Shown piece by piece: positions 16,269 to 25,281 of a DNA stretch of 64,000 bases. Position 1 is the stretch's first letter. The number at the start of each line of letters is the position of its first letter. The notes under the pieces are model-generated. The model ran no database searches and was not told where the DNA came from. It saw only the letters and a program-made list of their open reading frames with translations. This stretch comes from UBA4416 sp040386075 (GTDB lineage Bacteria; Bacteroidota; Bacteroidia; B-17B0; Aurantibacillaceae), in contig JAZKGE010000034.1 in assembly GCA_040386075.1 (NCBI GenBank), positions 1 to 64,000 of the forward strand, read 5' to 3'. Made by a program: the position numbers and the translations under genes.

Positions 16269-17966
16269 ATCTTTTCTTTCTTTCAAAATAAAATATCCCG
16301 ATGTTATGATATCAAAAATATAACGCTCTTTGACGGAAAATTTCAATTGTTGCATCTCTGACGTTGGATACAAAGGATTTAATTTTTTTTCATTCCAAAA
16401 ATTAACTTTCATTTTAAAATTTTCAGGCAGCTTATTTGCCCATTTGTATTCTAATGTAATGGAATCAACCTGAGATCTGTTTAAATGATATTCCAGCACC
16501 GGCGGAGTAGTTTGCCGGAGATAGACGTTAAAAAAGGGAGTGAAGTCTCTTTTTGTTTCTTCGTTAAAGAGCGTTATAAATTGCTCGCTGGTGATGTTAC
16601 TTTTGGAAAAACGTTGCTGAGCAGTTTTAAATGTTTTAAAGAATAAGGAGTCGTTATTTAATTCCATTCTTAATGTGTGCAACAGTATAGCTCCTTTATC
16701 ATAAATATCCTGATCATCATGATGAATCAGGTTGTTATAGCCAACATCATATGGTTTTATAACAGATCGTTTATTCTTTATAGAATAATAGAACTTATAA
16801 ATGTAACGTTTATACATCTCTTTTCCCATATGTGCTTCTGCAAACAGCGCTTCCGAATATTGGGCAAAGCCTTCATGCAGCCACAGGTCGGCATAATCAA
16901 AAGCGCTTATATTATTTCCCCACCATTCGTGTGCTATTTCATGTACCATAGTCAGGTTGATACCTTTAAATACATTAACATAAGCATCTGTCATCGAAAT
17001 ACCCGACTGATGCTCCATACACAGGCCGTTTGGCATTTTGGTTTCTATGATCTTAAGTCCGTCTTTCCACCAGGGATAGGTTCCGTATAGTTTTTCCAGT
17101 TGGCCCACGATCAAAGGTGCCTGGTCATAAAAAGTATCTGCTATGGTTTTATTATAAGAAAGCGAGTATATGCCAATTTTACGATCGACCCCATCGATGT
17201 CTCTATAGTCTTTTTCTAGTTTCACATAGTCGCCTACATTAAATGAAATGTTGTAGATATTAATGGGATTGTGAACCGACCAGTTATAAATATTCTCGTT
17301 AGCCGTTTCAGTAATACCTTCGAGTTTTCCATTGGAAACACCAACCAGATCTTTGGGAACGCCCACACGAATAAAGCAACTGTCAGGTTCATCGTTCAAC
17401 ATGTTCTTACAGGGCATCATGTGGTGCGTGCCAATACCTTCTGTTGCGGTACAGATCCATGGTTTGTTATTCTTGTCTTTATTCCAGTTGATGGCAGTAT
17501 TTTCCAGCATGTGCACCGGTTGCCCATGATAGGAAATTTCGAGCATCACTTGTTCGCCCTTTTGTAGTTCACGGTTAAAGACAATAAAAAGAACATCTTT
17601 TTTTCGTTTATACTTTTTTAAAGGCACTGTACTCTTGATCTCATCAACCGATAAATGTTTTTGCATATCCAGCATAATACTGTCCTGCGCAGATTCCATT
17701 CGGAAATAGATCTTCATGCTTGAACTTATCTGTTTTTTATCAGGTTGCACATGCACCAGCCAGTCGTAACAGGTTATGTTATATGAACTACGCAACGGAT
17801 TTGAATTGGAACCTACAAACTTATCCCATTTTTTAAATTTTGGAAGATGTGTTTTTTTAGAAGTAAAATAATATTTGAGATAAGGTTTGTACTGGCAGGA
17901 TTGTAAGACGATCGACAAAAGGAAAAAACTTACTATGATCCCAGTGTTCCTTTTGATGTGTTGCAT
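16266..17966 (-). CDS. M1 family zinc aminopeptidase, predicted lipoprotein
   Basis: A 566-residue exported peptidase. The signal peptide ends in a lipobox (VLQSC, Cys24), so it should be lipid-anchored. The zinc site is complete: HEIAH at 342-346 and the third ligand Glu365 in LWLHEGFAQYSEALF, exactly 18 residues after HEXXH. The substrate-recognition GxMEN motif of classic M1 enzymes is here LCMEHQ (316-320), as in the Bacteroidota/gluzincin branch. It is shorter than PepN (about 870) and lacks the long C-terminal helical domain. It probably trims peptides outside the cytoplasm. Confidence 0.9.
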   Translation of the reverse strand: MQHIKRNTGIIVSFFLLSIVLQSCQYKPYLKYYFTSKKTHLPKFKKWDKFVGSNSNPLRSSYNITCYDWLVHVQPDKKQISSSMKIYFRMESAQDSIMLDMQKHLSVDEIKSTVPLKKYKRKKDVLFIVFNRELQKGEQVMLEISYHGQPVHMLENTAINWNKDKNNKPWICTATEGIGTHHMMPCKNMLNDEPDSCFIRVGVPKDLVGVSNGKLEGITETANENIYNWSVHNPINIYNISFNVGDYVKLEKDYRDIDGVDRKIGIYSLSYNKTIADTFYDQAPLIVGQLEKLYGTYPWWKDGLKIIETKMPNGLCMEHQSGISMTDAYVNVFKGINLTMVHEIAHEWWGNNISAFDYADLWLHEGFAQYSEALFAEAHMGKEMYKRYIYKFYYSIKNKRSVIKPYDVGYNNLIHHDDQDIYDKGAILLHTLRMELNNDSLFFKTFKTAQQRFSKSNITSEQFITLFNEETKRDFTPFFNVYLRQTTPPVLEYHLNRSQVDSITLEYKWANKLPENFKMKVNFWNEKKLNPLYPTSEMQQLKFSVKERYIFDIITSGYFILKERKD

Positions 17967-18048
17967 AAATGTTTGGTCAGATTATAAAATGGTTTGTTCA
18001 GTTGGACATAACGAACTATTTAAATAAAGATACAGGATTTTTGTTTTC

Positions 18049-18381
18049 TTATTTATCTCCAAATAAATTCTTATCCCATTTACGGAACTCATAATATTTA
18101 CTTTTAGGTTCTCCCGTCCAGCCATTGATCCCTTTTTTCTTTGGTAAATAGTAACCATGAATATAGAGTAAAGGAAAAATAAAACAGCTCAAGCCTATCA
18201 TAGCCACCACTCTGCCAAATAATACGGAGATACCACAAATGATAACGAGTATTAAAACATATTTACCAACGCGCCTGATCTTAGGTGTGCGTTCTTCAAA
18301 ATGTCCCATCACCATATTGCCAACGGCAAATATGATACTTACGATGGCTATCTCAAACCATAAGGAGTCGGTTATCCACAT
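18049..18381 (-). CDS. Small membrane protein of unknown function
   Basis: A 110-residue protein with an N-terminal hydrophobic segment (about 7-25), two more (42-60 and 62-80), and a basic, Trp/Tyr-rich cytosolic tail (YLPKKKGINGWTGEPKSKYYEFRKW). I recognise no domain. It starts with ATG and has a weak -7 candidate (TATCTTTA, 18405-18412). It is monocistronic between the aminopeptidase gene and the repeat-rich gap. Confidence 0.7.
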   Translation of the reverse strand: MWITDSLWFEIAIVSIIFAVGNMVMGHFEERTPKIRRVGKYVLILVIICGISVLFGRVVAMIGLSCFIFPLLYIHGYYLPKKKGINGWTGEPKSKYYEFRKWDKNLFGDK

Positions 18382-18404
18382 GTTATTTTTTTTCGGTTGC
18401 TATT

Positions 18405-18412
18405 TAAAGATA
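18405..18412 (-). promoter_or_regulatory. Possible -7 box (TATCTTTA) of the small membrane protein gene
   Basis: TATCTTTA on the minus strand, one base off TAnnTTTG, 23 bases before the ATG at 18381. The same octamer is found before cdaA (39227) and the DUF2339 gene (42083), which supports it as a variant box. Confidence 0.3.
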
Positions 18413-18464
18413 CAATGTTGTCCCGGACTTCCAAAACAAGGAATCAAGTTATATTAAAAAAATC

Positions 18465-18600
18465 CCGCTTTCAACCATCAACCCACCGCTTTCGATCTCG
18501 TTCTCGCCGCTGTACAATTTTTTCTCACCGCTGTCTGACTTTTTCTTACCGCTGTCCGGCTCGTTCCCACCGCTACTCAATTTTTTCTTACCGCTTTCGG
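18465..18600. repeat. Tandem repeat, 21-bp unit, six full copies and a partial seventh
   Basis: Units begin with CCGCT at 18465, 18486, 18507, 18528, 18549, 18570 and 18591, a strict 21-base period. The first bases (CCGCTGTC or CCGCTTTC) are the most constant; the centre varies and the 3' part is often TTTTTTCTTA or TTCTCG. As 21 is seven codons, every frame is heptad-periodic: the plus strand gives R-C-x-x-F-S repeats and the minus strand SGEKKLY-like repeats. Neither has a convincing start, so I treat it as noncoding. Confidence 0.85.
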
Positions 18601-18610
18601 TTCTAAACTT

Positions 18611-18645
18611 CCCTCTCCCGTGGGAGAGGGATTGAGGGTGAGGGC
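18611..18645. repeat. Dispersed-type palindromic element CCCTCTCCC-GT-GGGAGAGGG plus tail
   Basis: Perfect 9-bp arms (18611-18619 and 18622-18630) around a GT centre are followed by ATTGAGGGTGAGGGC. This composite sequence is familiar as an intergenic repeat in many bacterial genomes. Its copy number here is unknown. Confidence 0.6.
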
Positions 18646-18662
18646 ACTACTGCCTTCTTCTT

Positions 18663-18687
18663 GGTGGCTGAGCGGAGTCAAAGCCGG
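18663..18687. repeat. Dispersed-type element GGTGGCTGAGCGGAGTCAAAGCC
   Basis: GGCTGAGCGGAGTC-AAGCC with short GGCT/AGCC inverted ends is a familiar intergenic repeat motif of Bacteroidota genomes, usually seen as GGCTGAGCGGAGTCGAAGCC. Here one base differs (CAAAGCC). Confidence 0.5.
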
Positions 18688-18759
18688 AGAAGGGCTGGGA
18701 ATGAACGCATTTCACCCCAATTTAATCTCAAAAAACCCTGATAATTCCATGCAATTTTA

Positions 18760-18767
18760 TATATTTA
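18760..18767 (+). promoter_or_regulatory. Possible -7 box (TATATTTA) of paaZ
   Basis: One base off TAnnTTTG and 22 bases before the paaZ ATG. The flanks are A+T-rich, so chance is possible. Confidence 0.3.
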
Positions 18768-18789
18768 ATGCTTATTAGCTAAACTAAAC

Positions 18790-20892
18790 ATGAACACATT
18801 ACAGAACTACGCTTTGGGCCAATGGGTTGCCGGAGCAGATAAAGGACAGGATCTATTTAATGCCATTACCGGCGATGTAGTGGCTACGGCCAGCAGCAAA
18901 GGCCTGGATTTTGGTAAAATGTGCGAGTATGCACGTACCGTGGGCGGGCCTAAGCTCCGCAAGCTTACTTTCCAGGAAAGAGGTATGATGCTAAAAGCAC
19001 TGGCCCTGCATTTACAAAGCAAAAAAGAAGATTTTTATAAAGTAAGCTGGGCAACCGGCGCTACCCGCATTGATAGCTGGGTGGATATTGAAGGCGGTAT
19101 CGGTAATTTATTTACCTATGCCTCTTTGCGCCGTTCTTTCCCTAATGAAACTTTTTGCTATGATGGTGATGTAGCGCGCTTGTCAAAGAATAATACGTTT
19201 ATTGGTCACCATATTTGCGTACCTAAAGAAGGTGTTGCCATTCACATCAATGCCTTTAACTTTCCGGTGTGGGGTATGTTAGAAAAAGTGGCTGTTAACT
19301 GGTTAGCGGGAGTACCTGCTATTGTTAAGCCGGCGGCGCTAACATCTTTTTTAACGGAAGCGGTTGTAAAAGAAATTATAGCGTCAAAAATTTTGCCGGA
19401 AGGGGCTTTGCAATTAATTTGCGGTAGCGCCAACGGAATTCTGGATCATGTTGAAAGCCAGGATGTGATCACCTTTACGGGTTCTGCCTCTACAGGTAAG
19501 ATGTTGAAATCGCATCCACGCTTGTTGCAGGAAGCGGTTCATTTTAATATGGAAGCCGATTCCTTGAACTGCTGTGTGTTGGGAACAGATGTAACTCCAT
19601 CCATGCCTGAGTTTGATATTTTCATTAAAGAAGTAGCAAGAGAGATCACCACTAAAGCCGGACAAAAATGTACGGCCGTACGTCGTATCATCGTTCCTGA
19701 AAATATGGTGGAAGATGTGCAAATTGCTTTAGGAAAACGTTTAGCGCAAAATGTCATCGGTGATCCAAATGTAGAAGGTGTTCGCATGGGCTCTTTAGCA
19801 GGGCAGTCACAACTGATCGAAGTAAAAGAAAAAGTAGAGCTGCTTTCCAAAACACAAAAAATTATTATCGGTAACTTCGAGAATTTTGAAGTAAAAGGTG
19901 CTGATAAACATAAAGGGGCTTTTATGCCGCCAATCATTTTTTATAATGATAAACCATTTACCAATACGGATTGCCATAATGTAGAAGCCTTTGGCCCCGT
20001 AAGTACCATTATGCCTTATAAAACCATCGACGAAGCTATTGAGCTGGCGAAAATGGGTAAAGGCTCTTTGGTAAGTTCAATTATCACGGCTGATGAAAGC
20101 ATTGCCCGTAAATACACCATTGGCGCGGCGTGCATGCATGGCCGTATTTTAGTATTGAACGCTGAGTGTGCTAAAGAAAGTACAGGTCATGGTTCGCCAA
20201 TGCCAATGTTGGTACATGGTGGTCCGGGCCGCGCAGGCGGAGGAGAAGAAATGGGCGGAAAACGTGGTGTGTTCCATTACTTGCAACGCACCGCCATACA
20301 AGGTTCACCAACTATGATCACAGCTATTTTAAACAGCTACCAGGTAGGGGCAAAACAAATTATCAAGGATGTACATCCTTTCCGCCAATATTTTGAAGAC
20401 TTAGAAGTTGGTGAAACAACCATTACACCAACACATACCGTAAGCGAAGATGATCTAACGAACTTTGCCAACTTAACCGGCGATAAATTTTACGCACATT
20501 TACAACCTGATGCTTTGGAAGGAACTATTTTTAAACGTACGGTGGCTCACGGTTATTTCATTTTATCAAAAGCAGCCGGCTTGTTTGTTGATCCGCCAAA
20601 AGGACCGGTATTATTAAATTATGGAATTGATGAGTGTCGTTTTACACGCCCTATCTATCCGGGCATGACCATTGGCGTGAAGTTTACCTGCAAAGAAAAA
20701 ATTGCAAATGATAAACCGTTAACAGCTGCAGATGGTTCTGACGTTAAAGTGGGTATTGTAAAATGGGTAGTTGATATTTACGATGCAAGTGCCATGAATA
20801 TTCTGGAAAAATATGATGCCGTAGACCAGGCAGGGCAAACCGTAGGTATTGCTACTATTTTAACGATGGTGAAATTGAAAGATCAGAATTAA
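18790..20892 (+). CDS. paaZ: Bifunctional aldehyde dehydrogenase / enoyl-CoA hydratase PaaZ
   Basis: A 700-residue fusion. The N-terminal NAD(P)-dependent aldehyde dehydrogenase (about 1-520) has the general base Glu255 in HFNMEADSLN and the nucleophile Cys294 in GQKCTAVRR. The C-terminal MaoC-type hydratase (about 535-700) has LTGDKFYAHLQPDA and TVAHGYF. In phenylacetate breakdown it hydrolyses oxepin-CoA and oxidises the resulting aldehyde. Both active sites look intact. None of the other paa genes is next to it, so either the pathway genes are elsewhere or it serves another CoA-thioester route. Start: ATG at 18790. Confidence 0.93.
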   Translation: MNTLQNYALGQWVAGADKGQDLFNAITGDVVATASSKGLDFGKMCEYARTVGGPKLRKLTFQERGMMLKALALHLQSKKEDFYKVSWATGATRIDSWVDIEGGIGNLFTYASLRRSFPNETFCYDGDVARLSKNNTFIGHHICVPKEGVAIHINAFNFPVWGMLEKVAVNWLAGVPAIVKPAALTSFLTEAVVKEIIASKILPEGALQLICGSANGILDHVESQDVITFTGSASTGKMLKSHPRLLQEAVHFNMEADSLNCCVLGTDVTPSMPEFDIFIKEVAREITTKAGQKCTAVRRIIVPENMVEDVQIALGKRLAQNVIGDPNVEGVRMGSLAGQSQLIEVKEKVELLSKTQKIIIGNFENFEVKGADKHKGAFMPPIIFYNDKPFTNTDCHNVEAFGPVSTIMPYKTIDEAIELAKMGKGSLVSSIITADESIARKYTIGAACMHGRILVLNAECAKESTGHGSPMPMLVHGGPGRAGGGEEMGGKRGVFHYLQRTAIQGSPTMITAILNSYQVGAKQIIKDVHPFRQYFEDLEVGETTITPTHTVSEDDLTNFANLTGDKFYAHLQPDALEGTIFKRTVAHGYFILSKAAGLFVDPPKGPVLLNYGIDECRFTRPIYPGMTIGVKFTCKEKIANDKPLTAADGSDVKVGIVKWVVDIYDASAMNILEKYDAVDQAGQTVGIATILTMVKLKDQN

Positions 20893-20956
20893 AACTTTGC
20901 TTTGTGATATTTGAAGAACTTATTGGTAAGAACCGGCCCGCAATAACATGTAGTAA

Positions 20957-23161
20957 CTGAAACCGGCAAGAACATATTTATTTTATTTTGCTATTCTACT
21001 ATGCAGTGGTCAGCTTTTTTCGCAGTCGGCTTTTTATATCGATTCATTGATTATTGAAGTTGCAAAGGCTAAAAATGATACCAATAAATTATTGCAATTA
21101 AGCGTTATTGCAGAAAATGCAGATGATGATATTTGGCCTGTGTATAATAATGAAATGGGTAAACTTGCTGCCAAGCTTCAGGATTCGCACAATCCCAGGA
21201 TCAAATTATGTGCATTAAGGCATTTAGCAGCGTCGCTTAATAATAAAGGATTTTTCTTTACCGAAAGAGGAATTGCCTATAAAGCCGTTTTATATTTTAA
21301 CAAGAGTTTGGCTATTCAACGAGCCATACACGATCTGGAAGGTGAGGCTTATTCGCTCAGTAATCTGGGAGCCATCTACGATAGCAAAGGAGAGATCGAC
21401 AAAGCATTGGAATATTATTTTGCAGCTGTTAAAATAAGAGAGAACATTAACAGTAAACAAAGTTTGGCCCAATCTTATAATAACATTGCCATTCTGTATA
21501 ATAATCAGGATGATCTGGTCAATGCCTTAAAATATCATTTCCACAGCCTCAAGATCAGGCTGGAGTTAAAAGATGAGGGCGGTGTTGCTTTAGCTTATAA
21601 TAATATCGGAACGACTTACACAAATTTGGTGGAGCGTAGTTTTAAAGGAAAGAAAAATATCCCCGATTCTTTGATTAATAAGCCCTATGAATATTTTACT
21701 AAAAGTCTTCAATCTTTTACGCGGGTTAATAACGAGCACGGCGCAGCCCACTCTATGTTTAATTTAGCCGACTTATATATTCTGCAGGCAGATTGTTTTC
21801 ATAATAAAAATACGTTGGCCTACGATACATTATTAGTAAAAGCAGAGAACTTATTTTTAAAGTGTTTCGACATTCACACCAGGAATAATGAAAAAGAATG
21901 GTTGGCAAATACGTTCAATGGTTTGGCAAACGTGTATTGGCGCCAAAATAAAATCGTTAAAGCAAAATATTCGGCCGAACAGGCTATGGTGTACGCATCA
22001 GAACTGGGATACCCCGGAACGATCCAAAAGTGCGCAGATATTTTGAGAAAAATATATCAAAGCGAAAAAAACTTTGAAAAAGCGCTGGCCATGTCTGATA
22101 TGTATTTTTCTATGAGAGACAGTGTTTCAAATGATAAAAATCAGAAGGAAGCACTTTCTAAATATTTCCTGTATCAAAGCGAAAAACAAGAAATGTTAAC
22201 TAAAATAAACCAGGAAAAAATGCAGTTAACCTTTGCAGCAAAAACCAAGCAGCAAGATCTGATCATTTATTTTGTTGTATTTGGTTTAATTGTATTGTTA
22301 ATATTTGGCTTGTTTATTTTCAATCGCTTTAAAGTTACACAAAAACAAAACCTCATTATACAGCAGCAAAAATTAATGGTTGAAGAAAGCCGCACAGAAA
22401 TTGTTGATTCTATTAATTATGCCAAACGAATTCAATATGCTTTGCTGGCAAACGATGAGTTACTTGATAGAAATTTAAAAGACAAGTTTATTTATTTTAA
22501 ACCAAAGGATATTGTCAGCGGCGATTTTTACTGGGCAACTGAGCATAATAATAGATTTTATTTTGCTGCTTGTGATTGTACCGGACATGGTGTGCCCGGC
22601 GCATTTATGAGTTTGTTAAATATTGGTTTTATGAGCGAAGCCATTAAAGAGAAAAATATTCAGGAGCCTTCAGAGATCTTTGATTATGTGCGAACGCGCT
22701 TAATTGAAAGCATAAGTAAAGACAATCAGCAGGATGGAATGGATGGGATCTTAATTTGTTTTGATACTGCATTGACCGATAATACTATTCGTAAGCTATC
22801 TTATGCAGCTGCTAATAATAGCCCGGTTTTATGTAGAAAGAATGGCGAAGCTTTTGATCTGATAGAATTGCCCAAAGACAAAATGCCTGTTGGTAAAGGA
22901 GAGAGATTACAAAAATTCAGTCCATATTCGGTTGAGTTAACTAAGGATGATATTCTTTATTTGTTTACAGATGGTTATGCAGATCAGTTTGGAGGAAAAA
23001 GCGGAAAAAAATTCAAGACAAAACAGCTACAAGAAATTTTATTATCGATTGTAAATGAGCCAATGGAAATACAAAAACAGAAATTGAATGTAATTTTCGA
23101 TCATTGGAAAGGAAATTTAGAGCAAGTAGATGATGTATTAATAGCAGGAATTAAAATATAA
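20957..23161 (+). CDS. TPR-sensor SpoIIE/PP2C-type phosphatase, array copy 1 (probable CTG start)
   Basis: First of nine tandem phosphatase genes. The frame is open from 20957, where CTG begins a clear signal peptide (KPARTYLFYFAILLCSG, then LFSQS). The first in-frame TTG at 21047 would cut the signal off, although the residues before it (YIDSLI) align with copies 4 and 5; no ATG is available. From CTG the protein has 734 residues: TPRs (about 95-400), one transmembrane helix (434-457), a short coiled coil, the linker DSINYAKRIQYALL and the phosphatase domain (about 500-734) with SGDFYW (Asp523), CDCTGHGVPGAFM, QDGMDGIL, LFTDGYADQFGG and LEQVDDVLI. The N-terminal 70 residues and the membrane segment resemble array copy 5. 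Confidence 0.88.
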   Translation: MKPARTYLFYFAILLCSGQLFSQSAFYIDSLIIEVAKAKNDTNKLLQLSVIAENADDDIWPVYNNEMGKLAAKLQDSHNPRIKLCALRHLAASLNNKGFFFTERGIAYKAVLYFNKSLAIQRAIHDLEGEAYSLSNLGAIYDSKGEIDKALEYYFAAVKIRENINSKQSLAQSYNNIAILYNNQDDLVNALKYHFHSLKIRLELKDEGGVALAYNNIGTTYTNLVERSFKGKKNIPDSLINKPYEYFTKSLQSFTRVNNEHGAAHSMFNLADLYILQADCFHNKNTLAYDTLLVKAENLFLKCFDIHTRNNEKEWLANTFNGLANVYWRQNKIVKAKYSAEQAMVYASELGYPGTIQKCADILRKIYQSEKNFEKALAMSDMYFSMRDSVSNDKNQKEALSKYFLYQSEKQEMLTKINQEKMQLTFAAKTKQQDLIIYFVVFGLIVLLIFGLFIFNRFKVTQKQNLIIQQQKLMVEESRTEIVDSINYAKRIQYALLANDELLDRNLKDKFIYFKPKDIVSGDFYWATEHNNRFYFAACDCTGHGVPGAFMSLLNIGFMSEAIKEKNIQEPSEIFDYVRTRLIESISKDNQQDGMDGILICFDTALTDNTIRKLSYAAANNSPVLCRKNGEAFDLIELPKDKMPVGKGERLQKFSPYSVELTKDDILYLFTDGYADQFGGKSGKKFKTKQLQEILLSIVNEPMEIQKQKLNVIFDHWKGNLEQVDDVLIAGIKI

Positions 23162-23165
23162 ATGT

Positions 23166-25277
23166 ATGAGATCAAAATTTAAATTATTTTTAGTGTTAAT
23201 AGGTGTTTTTGCAACAGTTCATCTCTTTTCTCAGAATCAAAAAATCGATTCATTAAAAAAGGTATTGCTTTCACAAAAAGATACTTCCGAAATTAATACC
23301 TTAAATGCACTGGCAAAGGAATTTTCTCCTGTTAGTTTAGATTCCTGCATAAAATATAATAAGGTGGCTCTCGATAAAAATTCAAGAATAAATTTTCCCA
23401 GAGGACAGGCAAAGGCAATGATGCGCAGGGCAGGTATCTATAGGGTTAAAGGAGAAATAGATAGTGCCACAACGGTTTATAATTTGATCATTAAGATCGC
23501 CACCAAACATAATTTACTGGCAGAAAGAGGTGAGGCGTATATGTTCATTGGTTTTATGTTGCAAAATCAAAGTGAGTTCGATCAGTCTATTTTGAACCTC
23601 ATAAAGGCAGAGAAAGATCTGGAAAAGGCCAACCATTTATTATTGCAGGCCAGAAGTAGCTGGATGTTAGGGAACGCTTATCTCAAGATCAAAGCTTACC
23701 GCGAATCTGAGGATTATTATAATAAAGGGAAAGAGTGTTTTGCTAAATTGGGCGATAGCCTCGGGTATTTTGATTGTGTGTTAAATACCGCGATCATTTA
23801 TGATGAAAATGAACGGTATGATGATGCCATGAAATTAATTTTAAGTAGCGAAGCGTATTACCGAAAAGTAAATCATACTGGCGCCTTATCTGCTTCACTA
23901 ATTAATAAAGCCGAAGTTTTATCTAAGATCAAAAAATATAAAGAAGCAGAAGTGGCATTGCTGGAGGCATTAGAACTGAAAAAAGCGTTAGGCGCACCAT
24001 TAGGGATAGCTACTTGTATTAAAGATCTGGGCGACCTATATAAACAATCCGGAAATTATGTAAAAGCCGAAAAATTTTATTTCGATGCCATTGAGTTAGC
24101 AAGAAAAGATAATACACAACATATCATTTTGGCAGCTTATAAAGCTTTGTACGAAGTTTATAAAGCACAAAGCAAACATGTGCTTGCGCTTGACTTCCAC
24201 GAAAAATACGTGTCTTTAAACGATAGTATATACAATAGCGATAAAAGCAAGATCATTGAAGAAATGAAAGCCAAATTTGAAACAGAGAAAAAGGATAAAC
24301 AAATTCTTCAGAAAAATTCCGAGATCGAAAAAAATCAATTAGAAATTGAGCAAAAATCGTTTCAGAGAAATGCTTTTTTGATCGGGTTATTTTTGGTTTT
24401 GATATTGGTGGTGATAGCTTTTGTAGGGTATAAACAAAAGAAAAATGCAAATGCAGTATTACATTTGCAAAACACTGAAATTACTCAGCAAAAACAGCTC
24501 ATTCAATTGCAAAAGCATAAAGTAGAAGAACATCAAAAAGAAATTATTGATTCCATCAATTACGCTAAAAAGATCCAGTATGCTTTATTGGCTCACGATG
24601 ATCTGTTGAATGAAAATCTTGCAGAGCACTTTGTATTGTTTAAGCCAAAAGACATTGTAAGTGGCGATTTTTATTGGGCAACTCGCCACAACAATAAATT
24701 TTATTTAGCAGTGTGCGATAGCACGGGGCATGGCGTACCGGGCGCTTTTATGAGCTTGTTGAACATCGGATTTTTGAGCGAGGCAATTAAAGAAAAAAAT
24801 ATTTCAGAACCCAACGAAGTATTGAACTTTGTCAGGAAACGCTTAATGGAAAGTATAGGAAATGATGGGCAGCAGGATGGCATGGATGCCATTTTGATGT
24901 GTTTTGATATGAACACAAAAGTCATTACATACTCAGCAGCTAATAACGAGCCAATATTGATCAGCAATAATCAAATTGTTGAACTACCTAAAGATAAGAT
25001 GCCGGTTGGAAAAGGCGAAAAGTCTGATTCTTTCACCCTTTATTCAACTACGGTAAATGCCGGTGATACATTATATCTTTATACAGATGGTTATGCCGAT
25101 CAGTTTGGCGGTGAAAAAGGCAAAAAATTTAAGTATAAAAAATTAAATGAACTATTGTTAACTAATTCATCCTTACCTTCAAAAGTAGTATCCGATATCT
25201 TATTAACTGAGTTTGATGCCTGGAAAGGAGATCTGGAACAAGTAGATGATGTATGTATCATTGGAATTAAATTTTAA
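23166..25277 (+). CDS. TPR-sensor SpoIIE/PP2C-type phosphatase, array copy 2
   Basis: 703 residues, starting 4 bases after copy 1. Signal peptide (ending HLFSQ), TPR region (about 60-370; ANHLLLQARSSWMLGNAYLK and similar), transmembrane helix 402-421, a coiled coil longer than in copy 1 (AVLHLQNTEITQQKQLIQ), linker DSINYAKKIQYALLA, and the catalytic domain with SGDFYW (near 500), CDSTGHGVPGAFM, QDGMDAIL, KMPVGKGE, LYTDGYADQFGG and LEQVDDVCI. Its TPR region is not close to any neighbour, so it is the most divergent sensor of the array. The orientation predicts TPRs in the periplasm and the phosphatase in the cytosol. Confidence 0.92.
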   Translation: MRSKFKLFLVLIGVFATVHLFSQNQKIDSLKKVLLSQKDTSEINTLNALAKEFSPVSLDSCIKYNKVALDKNSRINFPRGQAKAMMRRAGIYRVKGEIDSATTVYNLIIKIATKHNLLAERGEAYMFIGFMLQNQSEFDQSILNLIKAEKDLEKANHLLLQARSSWMLGNAYLKIKAYRESEDYYNKGKECFAKLGDSLGYFDCVLNTAIIYDENERYDDAMKLILSSEAYYRKVNHTGALSASLINKAEVLSKIKKYKEAEVALLEALELKKALGAPLGIATCIKDLGDLYKQSGNYVKAEKFYFDAIELARKDNTQHIILAAYKALYEVYKAQSKHVLALDFHEKYVSLNDSIYNSDKSKIIEEMKAKFETEKKDKQILQKNSEIEKNQLEIEQKSFQRNAFLIGLFLVLILVVIAFVGYKQKKNANAVLHLQNTEITQQKQLIQLQKHKVEEHQKEIIDSINYAKKIQYALLAHDDLLNENLAEHFVLFKPKDIVSGDFYWATRHNNKFYLAVCDSTGHGVPGAFMSLLNIGFLSEAIKEKNISEPNEVLNFVRKRLMESIGNDGQQDGMDAILMCFDMNTKVITYSAANNEPILISNNQIVELPKDKMPVGKGEKSDSFTLYSTTVNAGDTLYLYTDGYADQFGGEKGKKFKYKKLNELLLTNSSLPSKVVSDILLTEFDAWKGDLEQVDDVCIIGIKF

Positions 25278-25281
25278 TAAC

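Larger units (their letters stand above)
18382..18789. other. 408-base intergenic region between divergent genes, rich in repeats
   Basis: It holds, in order, a possible minus-strand -7 box (TATCTTTA, 18405-18412), a 21-bp tandem repeat (18465-18600), a perfect inverted repeat with a G-rich tail (18611-18645), a GGCTGAGCGGAGTC element (18663-18687) and a possible plus-strand -7 box (TATATTTA, 18760-18767). It has higher G+C in the repeat part than the flanking genes. I see no convincing gene in it. Confidence 0.8.

Noticed and set aside
18465..18600. CRISPR-like array
   Set aside because: There are no spacers: the 21-base units are directly adjacent and the variable parts are degenerate copies; no cas genes are present.
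18397..18606. Plus-strand reading frame of 69 codons through the 21-bp repeat, giving R-C-x-x-F-S repeats
   Set aside because: The periodicity is a trivial result of 21-base units, composition is unlike the neighbours, and the frame starts inside the promoter area of the minus-strand gene. The minus strand is open as well.
20893..20956. Promoter of the phosphatase array (GATATTTG at 20906-20913)
   Set aside because: One mismatch at the first base and no second element; too weak to list as a feature, although a promoter must exist near here unless paaZ reads through.
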